Assembly (NCBI RefSeq): GCF_937616625.2
Contig: NC_065577.1
Span: forward strand, 7,481,001-7,545,000
Source of the DNA: Mercurialis annua
Taxonomy: Eukaryota > Streptophyta > Magnoliopsida > Malpighiales > Euphorbiaceae
DNA: 64,000 nt
Direction of reading: 5' to 3'
The notes beneath the pieces are model-generated. The model was given only the letters and a program-made list of their open reading frames with translations. It made no database searches and was not told where the DNA came from. The translations under genes were made by a program, and so were the position numbers. The stretch's first letter is position 1; each line of letters starts with the position of its first letter. Positions 54,483 to 64,000 of this stretch are shown here, piece by piece.

Positions 54483-57400
54483 ATGGCAGAGGCTGTCGTC
54501 ACGTTTGCAGTGGAAAGGTTGGGTGATTTGCTTATTCAAGAAGCTATCTTATTGAGTGGCGTGAATGATGAAGTTCAGGGTATTCAGATTGAGCTCAGGC
54601 GAATGCAGTGTTTCTTAAAAGATGCAGATTCGAGAATGAATGAGGATGAGAGTGTGCGTAACTGGGTGTCGGAAATCAGAGATCTTGCTTATGATGCAGA
54701 GGATGTAATTGAAAGCTTTGCTGTGAAAGTAGCTTCCAAGAGGAGAGGAGGTTTCATTAATGTACTCAAAAGGTTTGTTTGCATTGTGGAAGAAGGATTA
54801 GAATCGCACAAAATAGGATGTAGGATTCAAGATCTTACTGCCAAGATTTCTAACCTCACCAGAAGCTTGGAAACTTATGGCGTAAGAGATATGAAAAATT
54901 CGGAAACTTCAAGCAGCGCATACCAGAGGCAACGGCAACTAAGATGGTCTTACTCGCATGTAGCTGAAAAACATATAATTAGGAGAGAAGAAATCAATAT
55001 ACAGCTGGTGAAACATTTAGTGGAATCGAAAAATTCGTGCCAAGTTGTTTCGATATGGGGTATGGGTGGTTTGGGGAAGACCACACTCGCTAAGGAAATA
55101 TATCATTATAGTCAGGTTCGGAGTAATTTTGATTGCTTCGCTTGGTCATGTATATCGCAGAAATGTCAACCAAGAGATGTGTGGGAAGGAATTCTGATTA
55201 AACTCATTTCTCCATCTTTAGAGCAGAGGGATGAAATTTTAAAACTACGAGATGAAGAGGTAGCGCAAAAGCTGTATCAGATTCAACAAGAGAGGAAATG
55301 TTTGGTGGTTCTTGATGACATTTGGAGCATTCAAGATTGGGATAGGCTTAAGGCTGCCTTTCCTGTTCAAGAGATGGACAGTAAAATCTTGCTCACTTCT
55401 CGTAAGAGAGAAGTAGCCTTGCACGTAGATCCGACAGGGTTCCTTTGTGAACCACAATGTCTAAGTGGTGAAGAAAGTTGGGATCTACTTCAAAGGATAG
55501 CAATACCTCTAAAAGATCGTACAGGTAATAAATTACTGATGTCAATCATGGCTTTCATTCATTTAAAGAATTTTCACCATGTTCTCCATTTATGCTAAAT
55601 AATCATGAATGTATAGATATTAAGATCTGAATTTATTATGGAATTGTTTTAGCAAGCCAATTATATAGGAAATGGATTGCTAGAAGGGATTACAAGATTT
55701 TTCAATTCTACCAAATATAATTTTAGAAATGAGAGCACAAAGAGGTGTAATGCACAAGTCTTGGTTTAGACTCGTAACAAATTTCTCGTGCATGTCTTTA
55801 GAACTTGCTCTTGTTATCTCTCTCAAAATTATATGCACAAAAACATCATTTATAGTATCTTAGAACAATTTAAAATTGAAGATCAAATTTGTGTGAACTG
55901 GGGAAGGTTGAAATTGTTGTGCTTAATGTCAATTTCAACCGATTTCAGGTTGCTACTTCTAGTGACACCTAGAAAAGGTTAGTTGTAGTTGCTTGATGAT
56001 CTAGATCCCATTTCAGGTCAAACAATGAAGTAAAAATGAGAGGGATGAGAATAAAGTTCGGCACAAGTTTATATAGAAGCTTATGCTCATTAAGGCTACT
56101 GATGGACTCAAGAAATGAATAAATAATTTATAGTCTCCCCAAAATTTTTAGAATCCAGAAGACATAAGCATGCTGAAGAGTACAAGTACTTTGCTGAACA
56201 ACTATTGACAGCCTTGAGCTCAACCCTTTCTGTAGTTTAAACAAGCGCATCATTCAATCTAGCCCGTCCAATAGGCAGTATACTACCTAATGTTTGAGAA
56301 GTATGCATGAAAACCAATAATGTATAAATCATGGCAACAAAAGTGCGGCTTGCAAATGACTTTTGATCTTTGTGACTCTAAATTATGGGATAATAATTAT
56401 TTCAAATTTGTCATGTTCATCAGTACATGCTACTATGAGTATGATGATAGTGTAGCATGAATATAAATTACATACTTTTTGCTACATATGAAATGTAATT
56501 TTCCTTATTTATCCAACTATATGCGCTAGAGCTTTTTAGTTTTTGGAATCAAGAGCTGCAGTTCATTCTCGACATGGTTATTGATACTCTTTTCAGTTTC
56601 AACCCTGTTTCTGTTTTTGCAGACTTAATAAATATTACTAGAATGGAGGAGCTAGGGAAGAAAATGGTTGAGCATTGTGCTGGTTTGCCTTTGGCCGTCA
56701 CTGTGCTAGGAGGGCTTTTGGCTACAAAATATACAGCTCATGAGTGGCAAATTGTGCATGACAATATTAAATCATACATGAGAAGAGGCAAAATTCACGG
56801 GCAAGAACAGTTTGGAGTTCTGGATGTCTTAGCTTTAAGTTATGATGATTTACCAGCTCGGTTGAAGCCATGCTTTTTGAACTTGGGCAATTTTCCAGAA
56901 GATTATGAGATACCTGTGGTCAAATTGATACGGATGTGGATGGCAGAAGGATTCATCCCTTTGGTGCAGCTTGAAGATGATGGAGAGGAATCAATGGAGG
57001 AGGTAGCTGAACGGCACTTACACGAGCTGGTCGAGAGGTGTATGATTCAAGTGGGAGAAACAGATTCAAATTCTAAAATGAGAACTTGTCGCATGCATGA
57101 TCTTATGAGAGATCTATGCTTGCAGAAAGCAAAGCAGGAGAATTTTCTTGACATTATTAATTACTCTCACAACAATGAGATCTCTCCGAGTTCCTTAGTT
57201 CGAAGACTTGCCGTACATCTGAACAGAGATAGGCGTGAAACTGATCTTCGAAATTCTATCAGAAACCATCACACACTCAGGTCTCTTTTATACTTCTATG
57301 ACTCAGGAAACGGATACTGGCAGAGATTCTGGAAATTAAGTGCAGCAACATTTGACAGTTTGAAACTGCTTCGAGTGTTGGATCTTGAGGGAGTTAATAT

Positions 57401-59344
57401 TAATGGAGGGAAGTTGCCAAAAGACATTGGTAATCTCATCCACTTGAGATTCTTAAGTTTACGGAATTCAAAGGTGCTACATCTTCCGCCAAGTATTGGT
57501 AATTTAAGGAGACTGCAAACACTAGATTTATATACAGGTGGCAGATATATGTATGTACCCAACGAGATCTTCAATTTGGAACAACTGAGACATCTATATC
57601 TCCCTTCTAATCATTCTACAGGAACGGGGTTTCAGTTGGCTAGCCTGAGACACCTGAGAACAATTGTGAATCTGAGAGTAAATAACTACGATATGAATAA
57701 TCTTGCAAATATGATCAATGTGAGGGAGTTGGGCATCAGAGTATCTTCTGACGGTTTCACTTCAATAGAAACCTTTAAACTGCCAAATGGCTCACTAAAA
57801 TATCTTCAATCTCTATCCATAATTGATGATTATAGTGACGGAAAATTAGACATTGGGTTATTCTTGTCATCGTTTGTTAATATTCATGAGTTGAAGTTAG
57901 ATATGGGGTTGAAAAAGATTCCAGATTATCAAGAGTTCCCTCCAAACATCTCCCATTTATGTTTACAGAATTGTCTACTGGCAGAAGACCCAATGCCAAC
58001 TTTAGGGAAGCTACCTAACTTGAAGGTCCTCCAAATATGTGAAAATGTGTTCATTGGAGAGGAAATGATTTGTTCGAAGGAAGATTTTCCTCTACTGCAT
58101 ACACTTTTAGTTGAAGGGCAACCAAAATTTGAGGTATGGAGGGTAGATGAAGGAGCTATTCCTAATCTATGTCGGTTGACCATATCAAACTGCTGGTATT
58201 TAAAGTCATATCCTGATGGATTGAGGTTTGCTGCATCTCTTCGAGAACTTAAGATCATTTCAATGCCGAAGACGTTCAAAGACAAGATGATAGAAGGAGG
58301 AGAAGACTTCTATAAAGTCCAACATGTGCCTTTGATCGAATTTCTACATTCTACTTCAAATATGGTAATCATCTATTATGATAACTTGGTTTGATTTAGG
58401 AGTGTGCAAAAATCGAATTAAACCAAACAACCGGAACCAACAAACGGTTTGGTTTGACATTATAAAAAAATTAGTTTTCTCTTTGGTTTTCTTTTAGAAG
58501 TAAAAAAGTTTCAATTTTGTTTTGATACCAACAGAACCAACTATTTTGGTTTGAATTTTTGTAAATCCTTATAAATTTTGTTTGGTCGATTTTGGAAAAA
58601 ATTAAATTTTGGTTTGTCTAAATCGAATGCACACTCCTAGTTTGACCATTCAAGTATGGTAGCTAGTATGTTTTCTCTCTTTTGTTAACTGTTTGGTAGA
58701 TGAAAGCATAATTTGCTTTATTTAGAAAGTGAATATTGCTAACAAATGAATTTTGTTTTTAATAGGATTTTCTTGTGATCAACCATAAATTCGGTGAACA
58801 TTAGAGACATTTCAATCAAGCTCTTGTAAAATTGTGGTTTGAATATACTAAAACGATCAATCGCCATGCAGAATTTGGAAATTTAAGTGATGGCATTGCT
58901 TGTTATGGTTTAAACGCTCACTATTTGTGATTCTTCTCCACAACAAATCTGCATGCATGATAAAAATATAATTTCTTGTTTGATTCTATATAAATGAATA
59001 TATTATATTAACTGATGGCAGAATGTATTTTGAATGGCAGAAAATGAATTTTAAATTGGATTTTTCAAATGATTCAAGTAAGCGCAAAGTCCTCATGGCA
59101 GTCTCGTGCGTTTCAGGTATTGTATTATTTGGCTTTTTGAGAATTTGCTACTTATTTCATATGAGACAATTTGTTGCTATAACACATAAATATTCTGCAT
59201 ATTGCAGGTGTTAAATCAGTTAGTTTTGATATGCAACTAAAAGAACTCTCTATAATTGGGGATATGGATCCAGAAGATGTAGTGATGGTGGTCCGAAAAC
59301 TGTGTCGCACAGAACCTATTAATAGAAGGAGGATTGCATTTTAG
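54483..59344 (+). CDS. CC-NB-ARC-LRR immune receptor with candidate C-terminal HMA domain
   Basis: Exons 54483-55524, 56623-58364, 59041-59116 and 59208-59344 (TAG) join in phase to 998 residues. The Rx-type coiled coil (1-~150) has an EDVID-like AEDVIESF at ~72-79. The NB-ARC has P-loop GMGGLGKTT (193-201), kinase-2 LVVLDDIW (274-281), RNBS-B KILLTSRKREVA (~301-312), GLPL (368-371), RNBS-D KPCFLNLGNFPEDYEI and MHD (505-507). LRRs run ~540-920. All key motifs are intact and the class resembles RPP13/RPP8. Exons 3-4 encode an HMA-like fold (929-998: NFKLDFSNDSSKRKVLMAVS, VKSVSFDMQLKELSIIGD, VVMVVRKLC) lacking the metal-binding MxCxxC. In rice RGA5 and Pik-1, HMA domains fused to NLRs act as effector baits. 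If intron 58365-59040 is retained, the protein stops at 58394 (938 residues, no HMA). The fusion itself is inference. Confidence 0.85.
55525..56622 (+). other. Intron 1 of the NLR gene, within NB-ARC
   Basis: 1,098 bp between the ARC1-coding part and GLPL. Donor GTAATA, acceptor TTTTTGCAG. Phase 1 on both sides. No transposon recognised. The short ORF at 55788-55982 is non-genic. Confidence 0.75.
58397..58639. mobile_element. hAT-like MITE in the intron between LRR and HMA exons
   Basis: Termini TAGGAGTGTGCAAAAATCG and CGAATGCACACTCCTA are inverted repeats. The flanks GTTTGATT (58389-58396) and GTTTGACC (58640-58647) agree at 6 of 8, in keeping with a decayed hAT duplication. The interior repeats AACCAAACAACCGG/GGTTTGG words. 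Confidence 0.75.
59041..59344 (+). CDS. HMA-domain exons (terminal exons of the NLR model)
   Basis: Exons 59041-59116 and 59208-59344 encode one beta-alpha-beta-beta-alpha-beta module of about 70 residues ending RRRIAF. The junction phase (1) is conserved between them and the first exon begins in phase 0, which matches the donor ATG|GTAATC at 58364. An ATG at 59044 could also start a free-standing ~69-residue HMA protein if the exons are not spliced to the NLR. The position where HMA proteins carry MxCxxC is LDFSNDSSK here, as in HPP-type members without metal ligands. Confidence 0.7.
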
Positions 59345-59868
59345 AACAGCTCGAGTCACATTCTTATCGGTAACGACATGCTTTTGGTCATGTAAGTTCC
59401 TCTTTTAGTTGACGTGATATTCATAGCTCGGTCATTGGCAATGGCAGTGTTTAACATCTCAAAAACCTCTGCAGATTGTGCAGAGGTGTATATATGGTGA
59501 TGGTGATGTGTCCCTTATTCAGTTTGAATTTTCATTTTGAATTTATAAATTAGGAATTCTGGCGCAATAAATAGCTCAAAGTAGTGATACTAAAGTATTT
59601 TGCAGACACTCCAAAATAAAAATCTCACTAATTTATCACTACCTAGTATCAACTCTCATCCGCACAATCACGTACGAATGACAACGGGGAGAAACTTTTC
59701 CGTTCTCCATGAGGATCCGCTCCCAACGAGGCCAGGAATTACCATTAATTACTTCCATGTATACGAGGATGAGGAAAGTCCATTCTCCATCCATGGAGAT
59801 GGAGAGTGTGTAGTCCCCATCTCATGGGAACCCGAAGTATATATGTGAATATTTATTATTTGTATATA
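59345..59868 (+). other. Downstream of the NLR-HMA gene
   Basis: Likely 3' UTR at first, then sequence with GGGGAGAAACTTTTCCG and GAGGATGAGG words that resembles a transposon fragment. The 82-codon frame 59600-59848 is not assigned to a gene. Confidence 0.35.
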
Positions 59869-60371
59869 GGCCTAATCACTCAAAAAGCTCTCACCTTTAA
59901 TTTTTTTTTCAATTCCATCCCGACGTTGAAAATTTGTCAATTTTACCCACTTTTGAATTTTCCGTTTTCAATTGTACCCCAATTTTTTAATTTTTATTAA
60001 TTTTTTGACTTAAATGATGAAATCATTCAATTAACTAAATTTAAACATGAAATTAAATTCTTTTTTATTCAAAAAATTACAAATAAGTCCTTTATTTATA
60101 AAACTAACTAAAACCCATAATCATATTAACACTAACTTAAATTCTTAATTAATTTAACTAAATTTAAATAAATTTTAAAAACGTACAATTAATATATGCT
60201 AGACATGGAGAATGTTTTAAACAAATTTCCAAACGAAAAAGACGTTAATTTAATTTTTCAGGGTACAATTGAAACACAAAAATGCAAAATAGGGTAAAAT
60301 TGACAAATTTTCAACGTCAGGGTATGATTGAAAAGGGGCTAAAAGGTCGGGTTTTTTTAAGACATTAGACC
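59869..60371. mobile_element. Foldback, 503 bp, TSD TTGTATATA/TTGAATATA
   Basis: Left GGCCTAATCACTCAAAAAGC ... TTGAAAATTTGTCAATTTTACCC is the inverse of right GGGTAAAATTGACAAATTTTCAA ... GACATTAGACC. Flanks (59860-59868 and 60372-60380) agree at 8 of 9. Mutator-like. Confidence 0.85.
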
Positions 60372-60438
60372 TTGAATATATATCATTTATGTTTTTATGT
60401 AATTTAAATTGTTTCTGTATAAATTTCATTATAAAAAT

Positions 60439-60440
<2 letters not shown>

Positions 60441-60517
<77 letters not shown>
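60441..60517. repeat. Compound (TA)n(TG)n microsatellite
   Basis: About 16 TA units pass directly into about 20 TG units. Confidence 0.97.
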
Positions 60518-60519
<2 letters not shown>

Positions 60520-61171
60520 TGTATAGTGCTCAAAAGATAAAAACAAAAAAACAAATGCAAATATGCATTAGTGTTAGTTGTAGTTTTTTAAATTTAGAAA
60601 ACTTAAAATTTAATTTATTGTTTTAAAATAAAAATAACATCATTTTTATATAAATAAATATATATATTTTTTTCAAATAGTTAGGGCAATTTTTAACGAC
60701 ATTGATTATAATTAAAAAAACTTTTAGTCTTTAACTTAAAATAAAATAAAAACTTGTTATATTCAAAAGTTGGACGAGAATGGATTCATCACCATCAATT
60801 AAATAGAAATGGGGATAGAGATTTGAGAAAATTAGCCCATATACTGTTTTGGGCCAAAATATTGTGGTTTTTACGGTGACCAAATTCATTTTAATTTTTT
60901 ACGGTTACAAACTTTTTTTTTGATTTATCAATATATGTTTTATACAAATAAGTTTATAAATTTGACAAATACTTAACTGTTAATTCAGCAAACCCACAAT
61001 CAATTCGTTACTTTCCTATTTCTTAAGATTTTCTCTAGATTTTTGGAACCTTATATGCACTTTCCTTTTCCTCATATATTTTCCCTAGATTCTTGCCTTC
61101 AATCTGTAACTCCTATCATTAACAAAATATTCCCCATTTTGTTTAGAAATTAGGTTGAATATCTTCTAAAA
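60518..61171. other. Intergenic, AT-rich
   Basis: No gene. 60830-60950 (GGGCCAAAATATTGTGG ... TTTTTACGGTTACAAAC) looks like one end of a decayed foldback. Confidence 0.35.
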
Positions 61172-61369
61172 ATGACGAAAACAAGGGCTGCCAAAAAACC
61201 CACCTCCAACCGAGAAATCTCTTCATCTCTCTCAGCGCGCCTCCGACGCAAGCCCTCCGCCATCGCGACCGCCATCGAGTTCGTTTTTTGCTGCAGCCCT
61301 CAGCTAACTATTTGTCTCAAGCCCGCCGCTGCCAAGCTGCCGCCGCACGTCCAAAAATCGCAGATATGA
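61172..61369 (+). other. 65-codon open frame, doubtful gene
   Basis: Starts MTKTRAAKKPTSNREISSSL and continues Arg/Pro/Ala-rich to PPHVQKSQI. GC content is higher than the surroundings and an A-rich leader precedes it, but I know no homologue and there are no repeats or domains. It could be captured gene sequence in a transposon. Confidence 0.25.
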
Positions 61370-61499
61370 AGCCATGGAGGAGACGACAGAAACGTCAAGA
61401 AATCCGTTGATGTCAAGGTAATTGTTCTAAAAAATCCTTATATGTTATTGCTTTTAGAGTTCAGAATCCGGCATCGTCTTTAATTAAAATTCCTTTGAT

Positions 61500-62290
61500 C
61501 TTATAATAAACAACAACCTTCAATGTTGTCATTCCTGCATTTTTAAAAAATAATTACTGTCAGTATTCATGTTAGTTAACCATTAGGTAACTATTAGTAC
61601 ACTATTAGTTAACTCATAACATAAACTTTAATTCTGCAAGCATTTCTAAATTTTTATATTGCAGTTTTTTTCTGTCAAACTGATGAAAAAAACGATGAAC
61701 GAAGGCGGTTTGAGTTGAATGAAGAAAGCAGTCGTTGGAGTGGGACGAAGATAGGCGAATGATGAACGAAAGCGAATGATAAACGAAGGCGCGGTGTCTG
61801 GCAGCTGTTGTCTTTTTTATTATAATTGGGATATTGGCAATGATGTACAAATAATTAAGGTTAACTATATGTTTTTTAATGGTTAATTAATAGTTAACTG
61901 ACTTTGTATGAATTTTTATATAAAATATGAATATATATTGATAATTACTTTTTTTAATTACAATTAACTAATATGTGACTACTAGTTAACTAACTGTGCC
62001 TATTTAATGAGTAATAGCATACTATTAGTTAACTGCATGTTAATTCCATATTAACTTTATTTTTCAACCTAATGTTAAGTTATTAAGAACAAATTGATAT
62101 TTTTAATGATTCATAGTATACTATTAGTTAACTGAAAAGTAAAACCAATGTCTACATAAAGATCTTCCTTGCATACTCCGTCATATCAGAACTTTCAATG
62201 TTGTCATTCTTGCATTTATAAAATAAAAAATTTGTTAATTTTCATATTAGTTAACCATTAGGTAACTATTAGTAAAATTTTATTATTTAA
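61500..62290. repeat. Interspersed direct repeats rich in TTAGTTAACTATTAG
   Basis: The segment CAATGTTGTCATTCCTGCAT ... GTTAGTTAACCATTAGGTAACTATTAGT at about 61520-61610 recurs at 62197-62272. Words such as ACTATTAGTTAACT occur many times between. No coding sequence. Confidence 0.65.
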
Positions 62291-63140
62291 AAAAAATCAA
62301 ATCGTTTTTTGTTGAAAAAATAATTACAGCTAGTTTTTAAAAAATTGTTATTTGTTTTTTAAGAATCATGTATTTGAATAATCTTGTATTTGCCATTATA
62401 TATGGGAATTACATTTGAATTTCTTGTTTTGCTGGATTTTTTTTATTTCTCAAATGCTTGTTGTTTTCATTTTTTTAATCATTTTATTTTTTTGGTTTCC
62501 CTTTTGTCGTTTATGGCATATAATTCAAATTATCAGTTGCTATAATTAAGGATTATTAAAGATTTTTGAATATTAATTGCTATATATTTATGCTTTGAGA
62601 TTTTGTAGGAGATTTTGATTCTTGTAACCACTTCCTTCCTTTTTTATAGTTGACAATAATCCTCAAATATCATAAAATTATTTGTGCAATTTAGAAACTT
62701 AAAAAGTATGCCATCAACGTTTTTTTGGTCAACAGTAAAAATCTAATTAAGTATAGCCATGTAGGGTACTTATTTAAAGAAGCCTAGAGATTTTCCATAT
62801 ATTTGGAGATGGGGATGGATGGCTTATCCGATCCCACCCCACCCCATTGTCATTTGTATTGACAATATAAGATAAATAGGTTTGAATTTAATGTAACCTA
62901 ATGTGTTACACGTGTCGTATCGTGTAAGTCATATTCTAAATGTGTAGTGTTTAAATTTTATGTACCAAATTCAATTAATGATTGAGTTCGTGTTTAAACT
63001 AATCGTATTTTATGTCTAAACATTTATGACCCAGAGACACGAATGGTAGGTCTACTAATACCCTTCAAGTAAGAGAAGTCAGCACGTCCATTATACGCTG
63101 AGTCAACCTGGAAGAGAACCTCAGCCTGATACTTCTAAGC
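62291..63140. other. Intergenic, no gene seen
   Basis: AT-rich. 62800-62860 contains GGAGATGGGGATGG and CCCACCCCACCCC tracts. 62900-63060 resembles fragments of transposon sequence (CGTGTCGTATCGTGTAAG). Confidence 0.35.
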
Positions 63141-63145
63141 TTGTT

Positions 63146-63420
63146 TCACAGATGAAGAAGCTCGATTGGGAGGACATTAACAGCTCCAATACTCTTCACC
63201 AACATGCTCAACTCTAAATTCTTTACGTTCCGATTCGCTATAAACAATAACTTTAGGTTACCCAAGACCCCATAGCTTTGAGTTTGGTAACCTTCTCCGA
63301 TATGTGATGCAAGAAAATCCTGGCTGCTGTTGGTTTGATCTCTTGCTGCTTTAACAACTGTCTTGGTACCTTCAGTAACCACATTAGCAGCACTTGAGAT
63401 GATTAGGCTGGGCCTAGTTA
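63146..63420 (-). CDS. Unrecognised coding-like frame, possible exon
   Basis: The minus strand is open from about 63420 (reading SSAANVVTEGTKTVVKAARD) through DFLASHIGEGYQTQSYGVLG and NLKLLFIANRNVKNLELS to LPIELLHL and a stop at 63146. Composition is protein-like: amphipathic, no low complexity, codons unlike the AT-rich neighbourhood. No ATG lies in this stretch, so it would be an internal or last exon, or a pseudogene piece. I do not recognise the family. Confidence 0.35.
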
Positions 63421-64000
63421 TATAATCGTGCGGTTCTAAAAATTAAAACCCAATTTCCACCATTAATTCTCCGATTCAAATGGCAAAGACATTTTCATAG
63501 TCGTGCGACTTCCTTGGGTGGCATTTTTATCAACCGAAGATAGTTAGGTAGAACACAATTTTTACAACCAACATGAAAACTTGCAACTGATTTCACTCAA
63601 TTGAAAATTACAGCTTTCTATAACTTGTATTACTGTGATGTTGTATTCATGTAAGTTGGTCGAGGATTTGATAACTGCGTTAGCGTTCACCTTCTGATTA
63701 TGATCTGCTTACAGGTGTACTGTGTACAATTACACTGAGATTAATGTCTATATAGAGATTAGAGTTATTCCCCAGTAGGTACACTTGTGTAAGTACAGTC
63801 AACACTTTCCACTTTTGCACCATTTTCTTTGCTCACTGTCCATGAAATCTTCCATTTTCTGTATAGACTTGTCCTGTATTGAAATTTCCATAGCAAATGC
63901 ATGAGAGAAACACACAGAATGAAAGGATCATAGGAACATATAAATGATCTAATTGTTTTTTTACAAGTAAAATTAGTTTATAAGAATCAATATTGTACGA
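63421..64000. other. Window end, unassigned
   Basis: No gene, RNA or repeat recognised. Confidence 0.4.

Noticed and set aside
55525..55598. Extension of the NLR first exon to a stop at 55598
   Set aside because: A good GTAATA donor at 55525 joins in phase to the GLPL-containing exon at 56623. The extension has no NLR similarity.
54483..58394. NLR ending at TGA 58392-58394 as the only model
   Set aside because: Possible by intron retention, but the in-phase donor and the in-phase HMA exons downstream make the longer model at least as likely. I kept it as the alternative.

Overview
The window is AT-rich nuclear DNA of a eudicot plant. The genes are intron-bearing with GT/AG splice sites, the proteins belong to plant families (ASI1/IBM2, PERK kinase, CC-NB-ARC-LRR), and almost every intergenic stretch is transposon. 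I cannot name the species. All exon models were built by hand from splice sites, reading phase and remembered family conservation. No alignment was run.

Layout. 1-2.4 kb: 5' part of an L1-type LINE (minus), cut by the window edge. 2.46-6.0 kb: decayed Ty1/copia element (minus), split by a 1.1-kb non-autonomous CACTA element with GTT target duplications. 7.2-9.5 kb: C-terminal exons of a PERK-like kinase, a truncated gene. 10-16.6 kb: foldback debris, then a copia element with two ~610-bp LTRs whose left LTR holds a 1.44-kb solo LTR, then a short coding remnant cut in two by a foldback. 17.1-19.2 kb: complete five-exon mitochondrial single-stranded DNA-binding protein gene (minus). 19.5-21.6 kb: Tat-like gypsy remnant with a hAT MITE in its LTR. 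21.8-29.3 kb: foldbacks, a SINE, and a 4.0-kb Helitron sitting inside a small MITE. 29.85 kb: a 75-residue single PAH-domain (SIN3-like) gene. 31-32.7 kb: foldback, Stowaway and a Helitron-free copy of that MITE.

33.4-46.9 kb: a complete ten-coding-exon BAH-RRM gene, the ASI1/IBM2/SG1 homologue. Four of its introns are swollen with LINE, hAT, Mutator-like foldback and Stowaway insertions. The family's job is to let transcription pass through heterochromatic, transposon-bearing introns, so self-dependence is a natural hypothesis. 47.8-48.2 kb: N-terminal fragment of a SWC6/SEF (HIT zinc-finger) pseudogene on the minus strand. 48.3-53.9 kb: foldbacks and SINEs.

54.5-59.3 kb: a CC-NB-ARC-LRR immune receptor gene. 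Its last two exons encode a heavy-metal-associated (HMA) fold that joins the LRR exon in phase, making it a candidate NLR with a C-terminal integrated domain. 59.4-64 kb: foldback, microsatellite, repeated sequence and one unrecognised minus-strand coding-like ORF.

The strongest biological leads are the NLR-HMA fusion, with a MITE in the intron that separates receptor from HMA, and the transposon-laden ASI1/IBM2 gene. A further theme is several families of long-TIR foldbacks with verifiable 8-10-bp target duplications, some with cores made of short palindromes.
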